Positions 35,610 through 44,910 of a stretch of 64,000 nt of DNA are shown here, piece by piece. Position 1 is the first letter of the stretch. Each line of letters opens with the position of its first letter. The notes beneath the pieces are model-generated. The model had not been told where the DNA came from. It saw only the letters and a list, made by a program, of their open reading frames with translations, and searched no databases. Source of the DNA: Caldilineaceae bacterium (GTDB lineage Bacteria > Chloroflexota > Anaerolineae > Caldilineales > Caldilineaceae); assembly GCA_020846635.1 (NCBI GenBank), contig JADLDO010000054.1, positions 1 to 64,000 of the forward strand. Reading direction: 5' to 3'. A program made the position numbers and the translations under genes.

Positions 35610-36611
35610 ATGCTTAACTACATTCTCAACCGGCTCGTCGCCGGCATTATCACGGTTTGGGCCGCCTCGGTGCTCTCCTTCCTGGTCATCCAGCTTCCCC
35701 CAGGAGATTATGTCACCTCCTATATTGCCAACCTCCAGGCAATGGGCACGATGGTAGGTGCGGAGGAAGCCGCTGCGCTGCGTATCCAGTATGGGCTGGA
35801 CCAACCGATCTATGTCCAATACTTCAAGTGGTTTGGCTTGATCTTGCGCGGCAACTTTGGCATGGCGATGGAATACAATCGCCCGGTCGCCGAAGTCATC
35901 GGCGACCGGATGACATTAACGATTGTGGTCTCAATCGCTGCGGTACTCTTTATCTGGGCATTGGCGCTGCCCATTGGCGTCTACTCTGCCGTTCGTCAAT
36001 ACTCGTTGCTCGACTACTTCTTTACGTTTATCGGCTTTATTGGCATCGCTGTCCCCAACTTTATGTTAGCGTTGATCATCCTCTACGTTGGCTTTAAGTA
36101 TCTTCACTTCGAGAGCATCGGGGGGCTCTTCTCGCCCAACATGGCGATTGCCCCGTGGAGTTGGGAAAAACTTGTTGACCTGCTCAAACATCTACCGCTG
36201 CCCGCGGTTGTCCTGGGGCTGGCGGGCATGGCCGAGGTGATGCGCATCATGCGCGCCAACCTGCTCGATGAACTGCGTAAGCCCTATGTGGTGACTGCGC
36301 GGGCCAAAGGGCTGGCCGAACATCGTGTGATTTGGAAATACCCCGTACGTGCCGCGCTCAATCCCTTCGCCAGCACCATCGGTTATATCTTTCCCTTTAT
36401 CGTCTCCGGCAGCATTATCGTCTCCCTCGTCCTGGGGCTGCCCACGGTTGGCCCGCTGCTCTTTAAGGCGCTCATTGCCCAAGACCTTTTCTTGGCGGGC
36501 ACGATTTTGCTCCTGCTAGCCATCCTCACCGTTATTGGAACTCTGGTCTCTGACTTGATTTTGATGTGGATCGACCCGCGCATCCGCTTTGGAATGGAGG
36601 GGAACCGCTGA
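35610..36611 (+). CDS. ABC transporter permease, DppB/OppB type
   Basis: A 333-aa membrane subunit with about six helices. The first helix (GIITVWAASVLSFLVIQLPPGDY) is typical of DppB. The cytoplasmic coupling motif is in RANLLDELRKPYVVTARAKGLAEHRVIWKYPVR near residue 215, equivalent to the EAA loop. It pairs with the DppC-like protein whose ATG overlaps this stop codon (TGATG). No good Shine-Dalgarno precedes the start at 35610. Confidence 0.93.
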   Translation: MLNYILNRLVAGIITVWAASVLSFLVIQLPPGDYVTSYIANLQAMGTMVGAEEAAALRIQYGLDQPIYVQYFKWFGLILRGNFGMAMEYNRPVAEVIGDRMTLTIVVSIAAVLFIWALALPIGVYSAVRQYSLLDYFFTFIGFIGIAVPNFMLALIILYVGFKYLHFESIGGLFSPNMAIAPWSWEKLVDLLKHLPLPAVVLGLAGMAEVMRIMRANLLDELRKPYVVTARAKGLAEHRVIWKYPVRAALNPFASTIGYIFPFIVSGSIIVSLVLGLPTVGPLLFKALIAQDLFLAGTILLLLAILTVIGTLVSDLILMWIDPRIRFGMEGNR

Positions 36612-37771
36612 TGGCTGAAGCAGTCGAAACCCTCACCGGGCAGGTGCAGCCCCCACTTCCTGATGTCGAAGCCGAGCGTGCCGCCGCCGACCGCATTTCG
36701 ATGGCGACTCAGTGGCAGCTCATGTGGTGGCGTTTCCGCAAGCACCGTGGCGCGATGGTGGCAGCGGTCATCATCATTTTCTTCTACACCATTGTGCTAT
36801 TCGCCGACTTCTTTGCCTACTCCCCGCCCGCCCAATCGGACGCGCAGTTGTCATTGCTGCCGCCGCAGCCAATCTTTTTCTTTGACGAAGGCGAATTTCG
36901 CCCCTATGTTCTCGGTCTCAGCGGCAAGCGCGATCCCAAGACCTTCAAACGTGTCTATCAGCCCGACCCAGAGAAGAAAATGGAGCTCGCCCTCTTTGCC
37001 GAGGGCTATCCATACAAGCTCTGGGGCCTTTTCGAAACCAACCGCCACCTGATCGGCGTCAAAGAAGGCAAGGCAGAGGAAGGAATCTTCCTCATGGGTA
37101 CCGATATACAGGGGCGCGATGTATTCTCGCGGCTGATGCTCGCCACACGCACCTCGCTGACCATTGGCTTGGTTGGTGTCGCGCTCAGCCTCTTTTTGGG
37201 CATCCTGCTTGGCGGCCTATCCGGTCTCTATGGCGGCTGGCTCGACAGCATCATCCAGCGTATCATCGAGATCGTCCGCTCTATTCCGACCATCCCCCTG
37301 TGGATGGCGCTTGCGGCAGGCATGCCCTCGCAATGGCCCATCACCCGCATCTACTTTTTCATCACCCTGATCATTGCTTTAATCGGATGGACGACGATGG
37401 CGCGTGTGGTGCGTGGCCGGTTCTTGTCACTACGACAAGAGGATTTCGTCACCGCCGCCGAGCTAGCCGGGGCCAGCCAGTTACGCATCATCTTCCGTCA
37501 CATGGTCCCATCCTTCCTCAGTCACATCATTGCCGCGACCTCGCTGGCTCTGCCTGCCATGATTATCGCCGAAACCTCGCTGAGTTTCCTCGGCTTGGGG
37601 CTGCGCGCGCCAGCAGTCAGTTGGGGCGTTTTGCTCCAACAAGCTTCAAACATTCAAGCCGTCGCCATTACACCGTGGCTGCTCTATCCCGCCATCCCTG
37701 TCATCATTGCCGTACTCGCCTTCAACTTCCTGGGCGATGGTCTGCGCGACGCCGCCGACCCCTACGGTTAA
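36611..37771 (+). CDS. ABC transporter permease, DppC/OppC type with long extracytoplasmic insert
   Basis: The second membrane subunit, 386 aa. The first helix (VAAVIIIFFYTIVLFADFFAY) is followed by roughly 110 extra residues before LMGTDIQGRDVFSRLMLATRTSL, where common DppC proteins have about 30. The coupling loop is TAAELAGASQLRIIFRHMVPS. The chosen ATG at 36611 has GGAGGGG upstream and overlaps the previous stop; the ORF track begins 15 codons earlier. The long insert is seen, from family knowledge, in members of carbohydrate-linked clusters and may contact the large receptor. Confidence 0.93.
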   Translation: MAEAVETLTGQVQPPLPDVEAERAAADRISMATQWQLMWWRFRKHRGAMVAAVIIIFFYTIVLFADFFAYSPPAQSDAQLSLLPPQPIFFFDEGEFRPYVLGLSGKRDPKTFKRVYQPDPEKKMELALFAEGYPYKLWGLFETNRHLIGVKEGKAEEGIFLMGTDIQGRDVFSRLMLATRTSLTIGLVGVALSLFLGILLGGLSGLYGGWLDSIIQRIIEIVRSIPTIPLWMALAAGMPSQWPITRIYFFITLIIALIGWTTMARVVRGRFLSLRQEDFVTAAELAGASQLRIIFRHMVPSFLSHIIAATSLALPAMIIAETSLSFLGLGLRAPAVSWGVLLQQASNIQAVAITPWLLYPAIPVIIAVLAFNFLGDGLRDAADPYG

Positions 37772-37782
37772 TAGGAACCTCC

Positions 37783-38829
37783 ATGCTTCAAAAAGCGATA
37801 CCCGCACAAGCAACACCCATAGCCGACCAACCGGTGCTCTCAGTCCAGGACTTACGCACCTATTACTATCAAGATGAAGGCATCGTTCGCGCTGTGGACG
37901 GTGCGACCTTTGATGTCTTTGCAGGCAAGACCCTGGGCATTGTCGGCGAAAGCGGCTGTGGCAAGAGTGTCACCGCCCGTTCCATCCTCCGCATTGTCGA
38001 AGGGTCTGGGCGCATCGAATCCGGTGCCATCTGGCTCCGTCGACAAGGATCGTCAGGCCAGTTCCAGACGGTCGATCTGACCAAGCTCGACGCCAATGGC
38101 GAAGAAATGCGCTCGATCCGCGGCGATGATATTGCGCTCATCTTCCAAGAACCGATGACCTCCTTTAGCCCCTATCACACCGTTGGCAACCAGATCATCG
38201 AAGCCATTCGCCTGCACAGTGATATGTCGGCCAAAGAAGCCCGCAACCGCGCCATCGAACTGCTGCGCCTGGTGGGTATCCCCAAACCTGAACGGCGCAT
38301 TGACGAATACTCGTTTCAACTCAGCGGTGGGCTGCGCCAGCGTGTCATGATCGCGATGGCGCTTTCCAGCGATCCCAAAATCCTCATTGCCGACGAGCCG
38401 ACCACGGCATTGGATGTGACAACCCAGGCGCAAATCCTCGAACTCATGCGCAAAATCCAAGACGAACGAGGACTCGCCATCATTCTCATTACCCATGACA
38501 TGGGGGTGATTGCGGAGACAGCCGATGATGTTGTGGTCATGTATCTTGGCCGCGTGGTGGAGCGCGGGCCGGTGGATCAAATCTTCCATGATCCAAAACA
38601 TCCCTACACCCGTTCATTGCTGCAATCCATTCCCAGCATTCTGGCAGAGCCGCGCACCAAGCTCACCACCATCGCCGGCTCAATCCCCCATCCCTACAAC
38701 CGGCCTCATGGTTGCCCATTCCACACCCGCTGCCCTGAATTTATGCGCGGCACCTGTGACGTACGCACCCCGGAGCTTTTGCCGGTTGCGCCGGATCAAT
38801 TTGTAAGCTGCTTTCTTTACCATTCCTAA
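37783..38829 (+). CDS. ABC transporter ATP-binding protein, DppD/OppD type
   Basis: One of two ATPases that power the importer, 348 aa. Walker A is GESGCGKSVTARS, the signature is LSGGLRQRVMIAMAL, and Walker B is ILIADEPTTALD. A C-terminal oligopeptide-transporter domain has Cys in GCPFHTRCPEFMRGTC, a region that binds an iron-sulfur cluster in some homologues. The ATG at 37783 follows the permease stop by 11 nt with AGGA upstream. The ORF track starts far upstream in a shadow frame. Confidence 0.95.
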   Translation: MLQKAIPAQATPIADQPVLSVQDLRTYYYQDEGIVRAVDGATFDVFAGKTLGIVGESGCGKSVTARSILRIVEGSGRIESGAIWLRRQGSSGQFQTVDLTKLDANGEEMRSIRGDDIALIFQEPMTSFSPYHTVGNQIIEAIRLHSDMSAKEARNRAIELLRLVGIPKPERRIDEYSFQLSGGLRQRVMIAMALSSDPKILIADEPTTALDVTTQAQILELMRKIQDERGLAIILITHDMGVIAETADDVVVMYLGRVVERGPVDQIFHDPKHPYTRSLLQSIPSILAEPRTKLTTIAGSIPHPYNRPHGCPFHTRCPEFMRGTCDVRTPELLPVAPDQFVSCFLYHS

Positions 38830-38835
38830 AAACCT

Positions 38836-39915
38836 ATGGCGACTCAACCAACTCCGACCCAACCCACCAACGGCACGACATCATCAAACCCAGGGCAGAA
38901 TTCTGGGCTAAAGCCCTTGCTTGAAGTCAAGAACCTTCGCAAGTTCTTTCCCATACGCAAAGGTATTCTGCGCCGGGTCGTCGGCCATGTGCGCGCTGTG
39001 GATGATGTGAGCTTTTCCATTCGCAAAGGCGAAACGCTTTCCCTGGTGGGCGAAAGCGGCTGTGGCAAAACGACCACCTCCCGCTGCATCTTGCGCGCCC
39101 TCAACCCAACCTCTGGAGAGATCAAGTTTCACAGCGACAATCACCAGATACTCGATGTCGCCAAACTCTCCAAAGGCGAACTGCGCCCGTTGCGCCGCGA
39201 AATGCAGATGATCTTTCAAGATCCTTATTCATCGCTCAACCCGCGCATGACAATTTTCGACATCGTCAGCGAACCCCTGTTGGTCAATGGCATGCACAGC
39301 ACGGAGGAGCGACGCGAGCGTGTCAAACAACTGCTGGAGTTGGTGCAACTGCCGCAGCAATATCTCAATCGCTATCCCCATGCGTTTAGTGGCGGGCAGC
39401 GCCAGCGTATCGGCATCGCCCGCGCCCTCGCGCTCAATCCGGCCCTCATTGTGGCCGATGAGCCGGTCTCGGCACTCGATGTATCGGTGCAGGCGCAAAT
39501 CGTCAATTTGCTGCTCGACCTGCAAAACGAACTGGGACTCTCCTATCTCTTTGTCGCCCATGATCTCAGCGTGGTCAAGCATGTCAGTGATCGCGTAGCG
39601 GTCATGTATGTGGGCAAGATGGTAGAGGTTGCTCCCACAACCGAACTCTTCCACCAGCCACGCCATCCCTACACAGAAGCATTGCTCTCTGCCGTGCCCA
39701 AACCCGACCCGCGGCTGCGTTCGCAGCGCATTATTCTCGAAGGCGATGTCGCCGATCCCGCGCATCCGCCCTCCGGCTGCTATTTCCATCCACGCTGCCG
39801 CTATGCCGTTGAACGCTGCAAGACCGAAACCCCGCAATTGGTTGAGATTAGCCCCAACCACCATGTTAGTTGCCATCGCGCCGCCGAATTGACGCTCAAC
39901 GGCGTGCGTGAATAG
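38836..39915 (+). CDS. ABC transporter ATP-binding protein, DppF/OppF type
   Basis: The second ATPase, 359 aa. Walker A is [13 protein letters not shown], the signature is [15 protein letters not shown] and Walker B is [13 protein letters not shown]. The C-terminal domain has [17 protein letters not shown] polar Thr/Asn/Gly-rich N-terminal tail of about 30 residues precedes the nucleotide-binding domain. It follows the DppD-like gene by 6 nt, completing a receptor-permease-permease-ATPase-ATPase order. Confidence 0.95.
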   Translation: MATQPTPTQPTNGTTSSNPGQNSGLKPLLEVKNLRKFFPIRKGILRRVVGHVRAVDDVSFSIRKGETLSLVGESGCGKTTTSRCILRALNPTSGEIKFHSDNHQILDVAKLSKGELRPLRREMQMIFQDPYSSLNPRMTIFDIVSEPLLVNGMHSTEERRERVKQLLELVQLPQQYLNRYPHAFSGGQRQRIGIARALALNPALIVADEPVSALDVSVQAQIVNLLLDLQNELGLSYLFVAHDLSVVKHVSDRVAVMYVGKMVEVAPTTELFHQPRHPYTEALLSAVPKPDPRLRSQRIILEGDVADPAHPPSGCYFHPRCRYAVERCKTETPQLVEISPNHHVSCHRAAELTLNGVRE

Positions 39916-39969
39916 CATTTATCCAATTCATGTCTTAGTCTGATCCACCCAATAGTCTGGAGTGACTCA

Positions 39970-40752
39970 ATGAAAACGAATACCGCCAAACAGACCATGC
40001 TCGCCGGTAATCCCGCCTTTGGTTTTTCAATTGCGCTTGGTTCTGCGCTGAGCGCCGAAGCCATCTCCGATACCGGCGTCGACTTCATTCTCCTGGATCG
40101 TCAGCATGGTTCCTGGGGCGACGACGCCACCATCGCCGCACTGATCGCCATGCGCGGCGGAGCTGCCACGCCGATGGCGCGCGTGCTTCACAACGACTTC
40201 GGCCTCATCGGTCGGCTGCTTGATGAGGGCATGATGGGAATTGTGGTGCCGATGGTCAATACCGCCGAAGATGCAAAGGCCGTCGCTGATGCCTGTCGCT
40301 TTCCACCCACAGGCCAGCGCTCCTGGGGCTGGGGACGCGCCCGCGCCTATGGCAGTGACTACTCCGACTGGATCGATGACCAGATCTTCGTCGCCGTCCA
40401 GATCGAAACGGCTCAAGCGGTCGAAAACGCCGAAGCAATCCTGGCAACCCCTGGCGTCGATGGCTGCTGGGTTGGCCCCTCTGACCTTGCGCTCACGTTG
40501 GGTTTCCACCCAAGCAAGATGGACGAGCGCGAGGAACATGCCAACGCGCTCCAAAAGGTACTCAAAGCCTGTGAGAATACCGGCAAGATTCCCGGTATCG
40601 CAGGACGTTCCGTGACCGACGCCGTCAACCGCGCCGAATTGGGCTTCCAATTTGTTACCGCAGGCAGCGACCTGGGCTTTGTCCTCTCTGGAGCCGATGC
40701 CGCGCTCAAAACACTGCGCGCCGCCAACTTCAAGTCCGCTGCAAAAAAATAA
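39970..40752 (+). CDS. HpcH/HpaI-type class II aldolase
   Basis: A metal-dependent pyruvate aldolase, 260 aa, that splits 4-hydroxy-2-oxo acids into pyruvate and an aldehyde. Family motifs are FILLDRQHGSWGD (usual D-x-E-H-G, here D-R-Q-H-G), LLDEGMMGIVVPMVNTAEDA, RFPPTGQRSWGWGRA, and the metal/substrate region VQIETAQAVENAEAI plus GVDGCWVGPSDLALTLG. Next to a GH127 enzyme it could act on 2-keto-3-deoxy-pentonate from L-arabinose oxidation, giving pyruvate and glycolaldehyde; this is inference. TGGAG upstream supports the start at 39970. Confidence 0.88.
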   Translation: MKTNTAKQTMLAGNPAFGFSIALGSALSAEAISDTGVDFILLDRQHGSWGDDATIAALIAMRGGAATPMARVLHNDFGLIGRLLDEGMMGIVVPMVNTAEDAKAVADACRFPPTGQRSWGWGRARAYGSDYSDWIDDQIFVAVQIETAQAVENAEAILATPGVDGCWVGPSDLALTLGFHPSKMDEREEHANALQKVLKACENTGKIPGIAGRSVTDAVNRAELGFQFVTAGSDLGFVLSGADAALKTLRAANFKSAAKK

Positions 40753-40760
40753 CGCACAAC

Positions 40761-40796
40761 ACCCCTCCCGGAAGCTTCTGAACTTCCGGGAGGGGT
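40761..40796. repeat. Palindromic repeat CTCCCGGAAGC, copy 2
   Basis: ACCCCTCCCGGAAG and CTTCCGGGAGGGGT form a perfect 14-bp stem with an 8-nt loop. It starts 9 nt after the aldolase stop and precedes the GH127 gene, so here it could work as a terminator or attenuator, though without a T-run. Confidence 0.9.
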
Positions 40797-40843
40797 AAGC
40801 GAAATCCATCTATTATTTAGACTACTTATTCAAAACAAAACCC

Positions 40844-42745
40844 ATGTCAACGCACGTCACCTACCAATACAATCCGGTTCCCTTCACCTCTGTCACCATT
40901 GACTACAGCTTTTGGTCGCCGCGCATCACCACCAACCGCCTGGTCACCATCCCCTACGACTTCCAAAAATGCGAAGAGACCGGACGCATCACCAACTTTG
41001 CCAAAGCCGCCGGTTGGATGGAAGGCGACCACGAAGGCATCTTCTTCAATGATTCCGATGTCTTTAAGATCATCGAAGGCGCAGCCTATTCGCTCAATCT
41101 CTACCCCGACCCCGAACTTGACCGCTACCTAGACGACCTCATCGCGCAGATCGCCGCCGCGCAGGAGCCGGACGGTTATCTCTATACCGCCCGCACCATC
41201 GCCGAGCGCAATGGCACACCGGAACGTCTGCAAGCAGATCGCGAGGGGCTGACCCGCTGGGCCAATACGCGTATCAGCCACGAACTCTATAACGTGGGCC
41301 ATCTTTACGAAGCAGCCGTCGCCCACTATCACAGCACCGGCAAACGCACACTACTCGATGTTGCCATCAAAAACGCCGACCTGATCGACAGCGTCTTTGG
41401 CCCTGGCAAGCGTACCGACGTCCCCGGTCATCAAGAGATCGAAATGGGTTTGGTCAAGCTCTATCAGGTCACGAACGATCCGCGTTATCTCAACCTCGCC
41501 AAGTTCTTCTTGGATGAGCGCGGCCACGCCCACGGTCGCGACCTCTATGTCGCCCACGGCGACCCCGGCTACATGCAGGATCACCTGCCCGTTGTCGATC
41601 AACAAGAAGCTGTGGGCCATGCTGTGCGCGCAGGCTATATGTACTCCGGCATGGCGGATGTCGCCACGCTCACCGATACCGCCGCCTATATCCAGGCGAT
41701 TGACACCATCTGGCAGAATGTTGTAGGGCGCAAGCTTTACATCACGGGTGGTCTCGGCGCGCGTCATCAGGGGGAAGCCTTTGGCGATGATTATGAACTG
41801 CCCAACCTCACCGCTTATGCGGAGACCTGCGCCGCCATCGCCAACGCCATGTGGAACCAACGCATGTTCCTGCTCCACGGCGACAGCCGCTACATTGATG
41901 TGCTGGAACGCACGATCTACAACGGCTTTCTCTCTGGTATCGCGCTCAGCGGCAACCTTTTTCTCTACGTCAACCCGCTCGCCTTTGATGGCAAGTTCGA
42001 TTTCAACCGCCACTCGCTCGAACGGCAGCCCTGGTTCGACTGCTCTTGCTGCCCCTCCAATGTGGTACGCTTCTTGCCTTCGCTGCCCGGTTATGCCTAC
42101 GCCCACGATGGTACAAATATTTACGTCAACTTGTATATCGGCAGCAGCGCCACCATCGACCTGCCCACAGGCCCAGTACGCATCGAGCAGACCACCAATT
42201 ATCCCTGGGATGGCGAGATCGCGCTGACCGTCGAGCCGTCCAGCCCCCAGCGTTTTGCGCTCTATCTTCGCATCCCCGGCTGGGCGCGCAACGAGCCGGT
42301 ACCCAGTGACCTCTATCATTATCTGGACTCCGGCAGCCCGCCACCACAGCTAACGATCAACGGCGCGCCTGCTGCCATTGACCTGGAACGGGGCTATGCG
42401 CGCATCGAACGCACCTGGCAGCCAGGTGACAAGGTGCATCTCAGCCTGCCGATGCCTGTCCGCCGCGTCAGCAGCCACTCCAATCTCAAGGACAACGCCG
42501 GGCGCGTGGCAATCGAGCGCGGCCCCGTCGTCTATTGCGCTGAGGAAATCGACAATGCCGGTGACATGGACAGCTATCACCTGCCCGATCATGCCGAACT
42601 GCGCCCCACCTTCGAGCCGGAACTCCTGGGAGGGTGCGTCACGCTGAGTGCAGAGTTGGGCAACGAGCGTTTGACCCTGATCCCATACCACCTCTGGGCG
42701 CATCGCGGCCTGGGCCAAATGGCCGTCTGGCTCAAACGCGCCTGA
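40844..42745 (+). CDS. GH127 family enzyme (beta-L-arabinofuranosidase family)
   Basis: A 633-aa (alpha/alpha)6-barrel glycosidase. The known family member HypBA1 removes beta-L-arabinofuranose from hydroxyproline-linked arabino-oligosaccharides using a Zn-bound catalytic Cys. Here the equivalent ligands are seen: E-T-C in LTAYAETCAAIANAMWNQRM, and the paired Cys in DCSCCPSNVVRFL. GGLGARHQGEAFGDDYELPN is also typical. No signal peptide is visible, so it works in the cytoplasm on imported substrate. The C-terminal third is a beta-rich domain. Other activities occur in the family, so the exact sugar is not fixed. Confidence 0.9.
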   Translation: MSTHVTYQYNPVPFTSVTIDYSFWSPRITTNRLVTIPYDFQKCEETGRITNFAKAAGWMEGDHEGIFFNDSDVFKIIEGAAYSLNLYPDPELDRYLDDLIAQIAAAQEPDGYLYTARTIAERNGTPERLQADREGLTRWANTRISHELYNVGHLYEAAVAHYHSTGKRTLLDVAIKNADLIDSVFGPGKRTDVPGHQEIEMGLVKLYQVTNDPRYLNLAKFFLDERGHAHGRDLYVAHGDPGYMQDHLPVVDQQEAVGHAVRAGYMYSGMADVATLTDTAAYIQAIDTIWQNVVGRKLYITGGLGARHQGEAFGDDYELPNLTAYAETCAAIANAMWNQRMFLLHGDSRYIDVLERTIYNGFLSGIALSGNLFLYVNPLAFDGKFDFNRHSLERQPWFDCSCCPSNVVRFLPSLPGYAYAHDGTNIYVNLYIGSSATIDLPTGPVRIEQTTNYPWDGEIALTVEPSSPQRFALYLRIPGWARNEPVPSDLYHYLDSGSPPPQLTINGAPAAIDLERGYARIERTWQPGDKVHLSLPMPVRRVSSHSNLKDNAGRVAIERGPVVYCAEEIDNAGDMDSYHLPDHAELRPTFEPELLGGCVTLSAELGNERLTLIPYHLWAHRGLGQMAVWLKRA

Positions 42746-42856
42746 CTCAAACGAGAATCGCAGCCCATAGGGGCATCCCTTATGGCTGTCCTCTGGATGC
42801 AAATCGTTACCTGCCCTGTCCTCAGACAGAGCAAACTACGAATGAGAGAGTAACCT

Positions 42857-43189
42857 ATGCGTCAAAGTTTTACCGCAGTCATCGAGCGCAACGTCACCTG
42901 GCAAGGCGAGTTTAGCATCGAACCCTATGAAGCAGCCTGGGCGACCGAAGCGATTTACTTCGTGCGCGTCCTCGAAGCCGCCAATATGCCTGGCGATATT
43001 GTGGCACAGGTACAGATTTCGCCGGATGGCATCCATTGGTGCGATGAAGGAACCGTTATCCCGCTCTCCCCACAAGAGGGACTCACCTTTGCACGCGTCA
43101 GCCAGTTTGGGGGATGGCTGCGCCTCGTCGGTAAGCTACCTGACGACGCCCAACTTACTGTGATAGTATACTTGGTGCTGAAGGAGTAA
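42857..43189 (+). CDS. Small beta-rich hypothetical protein
   Basis: A 110-aa protein, not recognised. It reads as a single beta domain with alternating strands (FTAVIERNVTWQGEFSIEPYE; VAQVQISPDGIHWCDEGTV; WLRLVGKLPDDAQLTVIVYLVLKE). The phrase Q-I-S-P-D-G-I-H-W is common in carbohydrate- or surface-binding beta sandwiches, but no family can be named. There is no signal peptide. GAGAG lies upstream of the ATG. It sits between GH127 and msrA in the same direction. Confidence 0.7.
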   Translation: MRQSFTAVIERNVTWQGEFSIEPYEAAWATEAIYFVRVLEAANMPGDIVAQVQISPDGIHWCDEGTVIPLSPQEGLTFARVSQFGGWLRLVGKLPDDAQLTVIVYLVLKE

Positions 43190-43220
43190 ACGCGCCCGTC
43201 GATGCCGGCGGCGCACTAGA

Positions 43221-43239
43221 CCCGGTCAAAACCACCGGG
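43221..43239 (+). promoter_or_regulatory. Structured short leader before msrA
   Basis: CCCGGT and ACCGGG form a 6-bp hairpin, preceded by GCCGGCGGCGC and followed by GGGGAACCACGCGAGGGT up to the ATG. The text ACCCGGTCA is shared with guanidine-III riboswitches, but the rest does not fit well enough to call one. Confidence 0.3.
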
Positions 43240-43259
43240 GAACCACGCGAGGGTACATT

Positions 43260-43856
43260 ATGCAGACCAATGGGCAGGAAGCACAGCCTAACACGACCCA
43301 AAACAGCCCCCAAAATACAATCGAAGTCGCTACCCTGGGTGGTGGCTGTTTTTGGTGTCTTGAACCAGTCTATGACCAGTTGCGCGGGGTCATCAGCGTA
43401 GAGTCAGGCTACAGCGGGGGCCACTTGGAGAATCCCAGCTACCGCGCCGTTTGTGGCGGCAATACGGGCCATGCCGAAGTCGTCCGCATCACCTTTGACC
43501 CCAGCGTTGTCTCATTCCGTGAATTGTTGGAGATCTTCTTCACCATCCACGATCCGACCACGCTCAACCGGCAAGGCAACGATGTAGGCACACAATATCG
43601 CTCGGTCATCTTCTATCACTCGCCCGAACAAGAGAAAGTGGCGCGTGAGGTGATCAATGAGGTGAATCAGGCCAAACTCTGGCCCAGGCCCATCGTCACC
43701 GAAGTCACGCCCATCACCAACTACTACGAGGCCGAGGATTATCATCAGGAATACTTCGCCAACAACGCCTATCAGCCCTATTGCCAGATGATAATTGCCC
43801 CCAAAGTCGCCAAGTTTCGCAAGCACTATTTTGAAAAGCTCAAGGCAGTAGCCTAA
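43260..43856 (+). CDS. msrA: Peptide-methionine (S)-S-oxide reductase MsrA
   Basis: Repairs oxidised methionine in proteins. The nucleophilic Cys30 lies in GGGCFWCLEPVYDQL, followed by GVISVESGYSGGHLENPSY and GHAEVVRITFDP, all hallmarks of MsrA. At 198 aa it has the normal length with an N-terminal polar tail of about 20 residues. Cys33, Cys65 and a Cys in PYCQMIIAPKV could serve as resolving residues. No MsrB is fused or adjacent. A hairpin follows the gene. Confidence 0.96.
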   Translation: MQTNGQEAQPNTTQNSPQNTIEVATLGGGCFWCLEPVYDQLRGVISVESGYSGGHLENPSYRAVCGGNTGHAEVVRITFDPSVVSFRELLEIFFTIHDPTTLNRQGNDVGTQYRSVIFYHSPEQEKVAREVINEVNQAKLWPRPIVTEVTPITNYYEAEDYHQEYFANNAYQPYCQMIIAPKVAKFRKHYFEKLKAVA

Positions 43857-43878
43857 CCCTATCGAGCCTGCTCAAACA

Positions 43879-43910
43879 GTGGAGGGACATAGGATGCTAT
43901 GCCCCTCCAC
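43879..43910 (+). terminator. Hairpin after msrA
   Basis: GTGGAGGG pairs with CCCTCCAC, with an inner CATA/TATG extension. It lies 22 nt after the msrA stop. No strong T-run follows, so termination may be partial. Confidence 0.5.
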
Positions 43911-43979
43911 AACCATACAATCGACAGCCAGAGTTTGCCCGCACCATCAACCCATCCATGCGGCCCCAATGATCCTGAT

Positions 43980-44009
43980 CCACTCATGTAGCAACCACTC
44001 ATGTAGCAA
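43980..44009. repeat. 15-bp perfect tandem duplication
   Basis: CCACTCATGTAGCAA occurs twice head to tail just before the Shine-Dalgarno of the next gene. Confidence 0.95.
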
Positions 44010-44023
44010 AAGGACAATGCGTT

Positions 44024-44908
44024 GTGAATGAAGATCTACGGTTAGCGCTTTTGCGCGCCGACCCGCGCCTCAGCCGTTTTGACCCGCTGCCTCGTATCAT
44101 TGCCTACGATGATTTTGACAACGGCCCACAAGGCTGGACATCCCTCGTCGGCAATTATGAAGGTTCCCTCAATACCATGCTGCCCGAATACCGGGGACTG
44201 CGCGGCCCCATGCTCTCCAACGTCACCGTTTGGGACACAGGAACCGACGGTTCGATGATGGGGAACTATGCCATGAAGCTGGCAACGCGTCCCGAAGCAG
44301 GCAGTTTGGCTGTAGCCATCAAGCGCCTTACCTTTCGCCAACTTGGCCCCGTCCGCTTGGAAGCCTATTTCACCTTCAAGCCGGAAGCATCTGAACTGCG
44401 CCTCTCCGAGACTGACGTACGCGCCTTTGGCGTGCTCTTTGACCTGCAAGACATCGACAATGGCGACCGCGCCGCCGAACGAGTCATGCCCCACGTCCGC
44501 TACCTCAACGCGCTCAATGGCGAACACGTCGGCAAGTGGCAGTTCAAATCCAAGCGTGAAGCCTTTGCCGACATCGGTGGCAGCGGCAAGACCAAATCCC
44601 ATTTCCACCTAGCGCCCGAAGGCTGGGAGGATATTCCCGGAGCCAACCAACTGCTCTGTTACAACGAAATTGCCACCAAGCAAAACTGGTATTATCTGCG
44701 CCTCGATTTTGACCTCTCGACATGGGGCTTTGGCACGCTGCAATGTAACAACCGTGTCTATGATTTAGCCTCCATCAACCCCATGCGGATGCCCGCAATG
44801 GCAAACTTATGGTGTATGCTCAATACAGTCTTTTTTGTCGAGACCGATATCGATAAACGCGCCTTTCTCTATCTGGATTCCATCCTTCTCTCAGGTGATT
44901 GGGGATAA
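44024..44908 (+). CDS. Unrecognised 294-aa protein, possibly a beta-sandwich
   Basis: It starts with GTG, preceded by AAAGGAC. No signal peptide or membrane helix is seen. Composition and spacing of aromatic residues (YDDFDNGPQGWTSLVGNYEG; LEAYFTFKPEAS; FGVLFDLQDIDNGDRA; WYYLRLDFDLSTWGFG) suggest a concanavalin- or jelly-roll-like beta sandwich of the sort found in carbohydrate-binding or lyase proteins. I recall DUF-type proteins of this kind in Chloroflexota sugar loci, but cannot name one with certainty. The stop is 2 nt before the M24 peptidase start, so the two are probably translated together. Confidence 0.7.
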   Translation: MNEDLRLALLRADPRLSRFDPLPRIIAYDDFDNGPQGWTSLVGNYEGSLNTMLPEYRGLRGPMLSNVTVWDTGTDGSMMGNYAMKLATRPEAGSLAVAIKRLTFRQLGPVRLEAYFTFKPEASELRLSETDVRAFGVLFDLQDIDNGDRAAERVMPHVRYLNALNGEHVGKWQFKSKREAFADIGGSGKTKSHFHLAPEGWEDIPGANQLLCYNEIATKQNWYYLRLDFDLSTWGFGTLQCNNRVYDLASINPMRMPAMANLWCMLNTVFFVETDIDKRAFLYLDSILLSGDWG

Positions 44909-44910
44909 AC

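Noticed and set aside
37300-37782. Upstream extension of the DppD-like ATPase
   Set aside because: It reads the permease gene in the wrong frame; the ATG at 37783 has a ribosome binding site and family-like start.
43190-43259. Guanidine-III riboswitch before msrA
   Set aside because: Only a short string (ACCCGGTCA) matches; the remaining helices do not line up and msrA is not a usual target.
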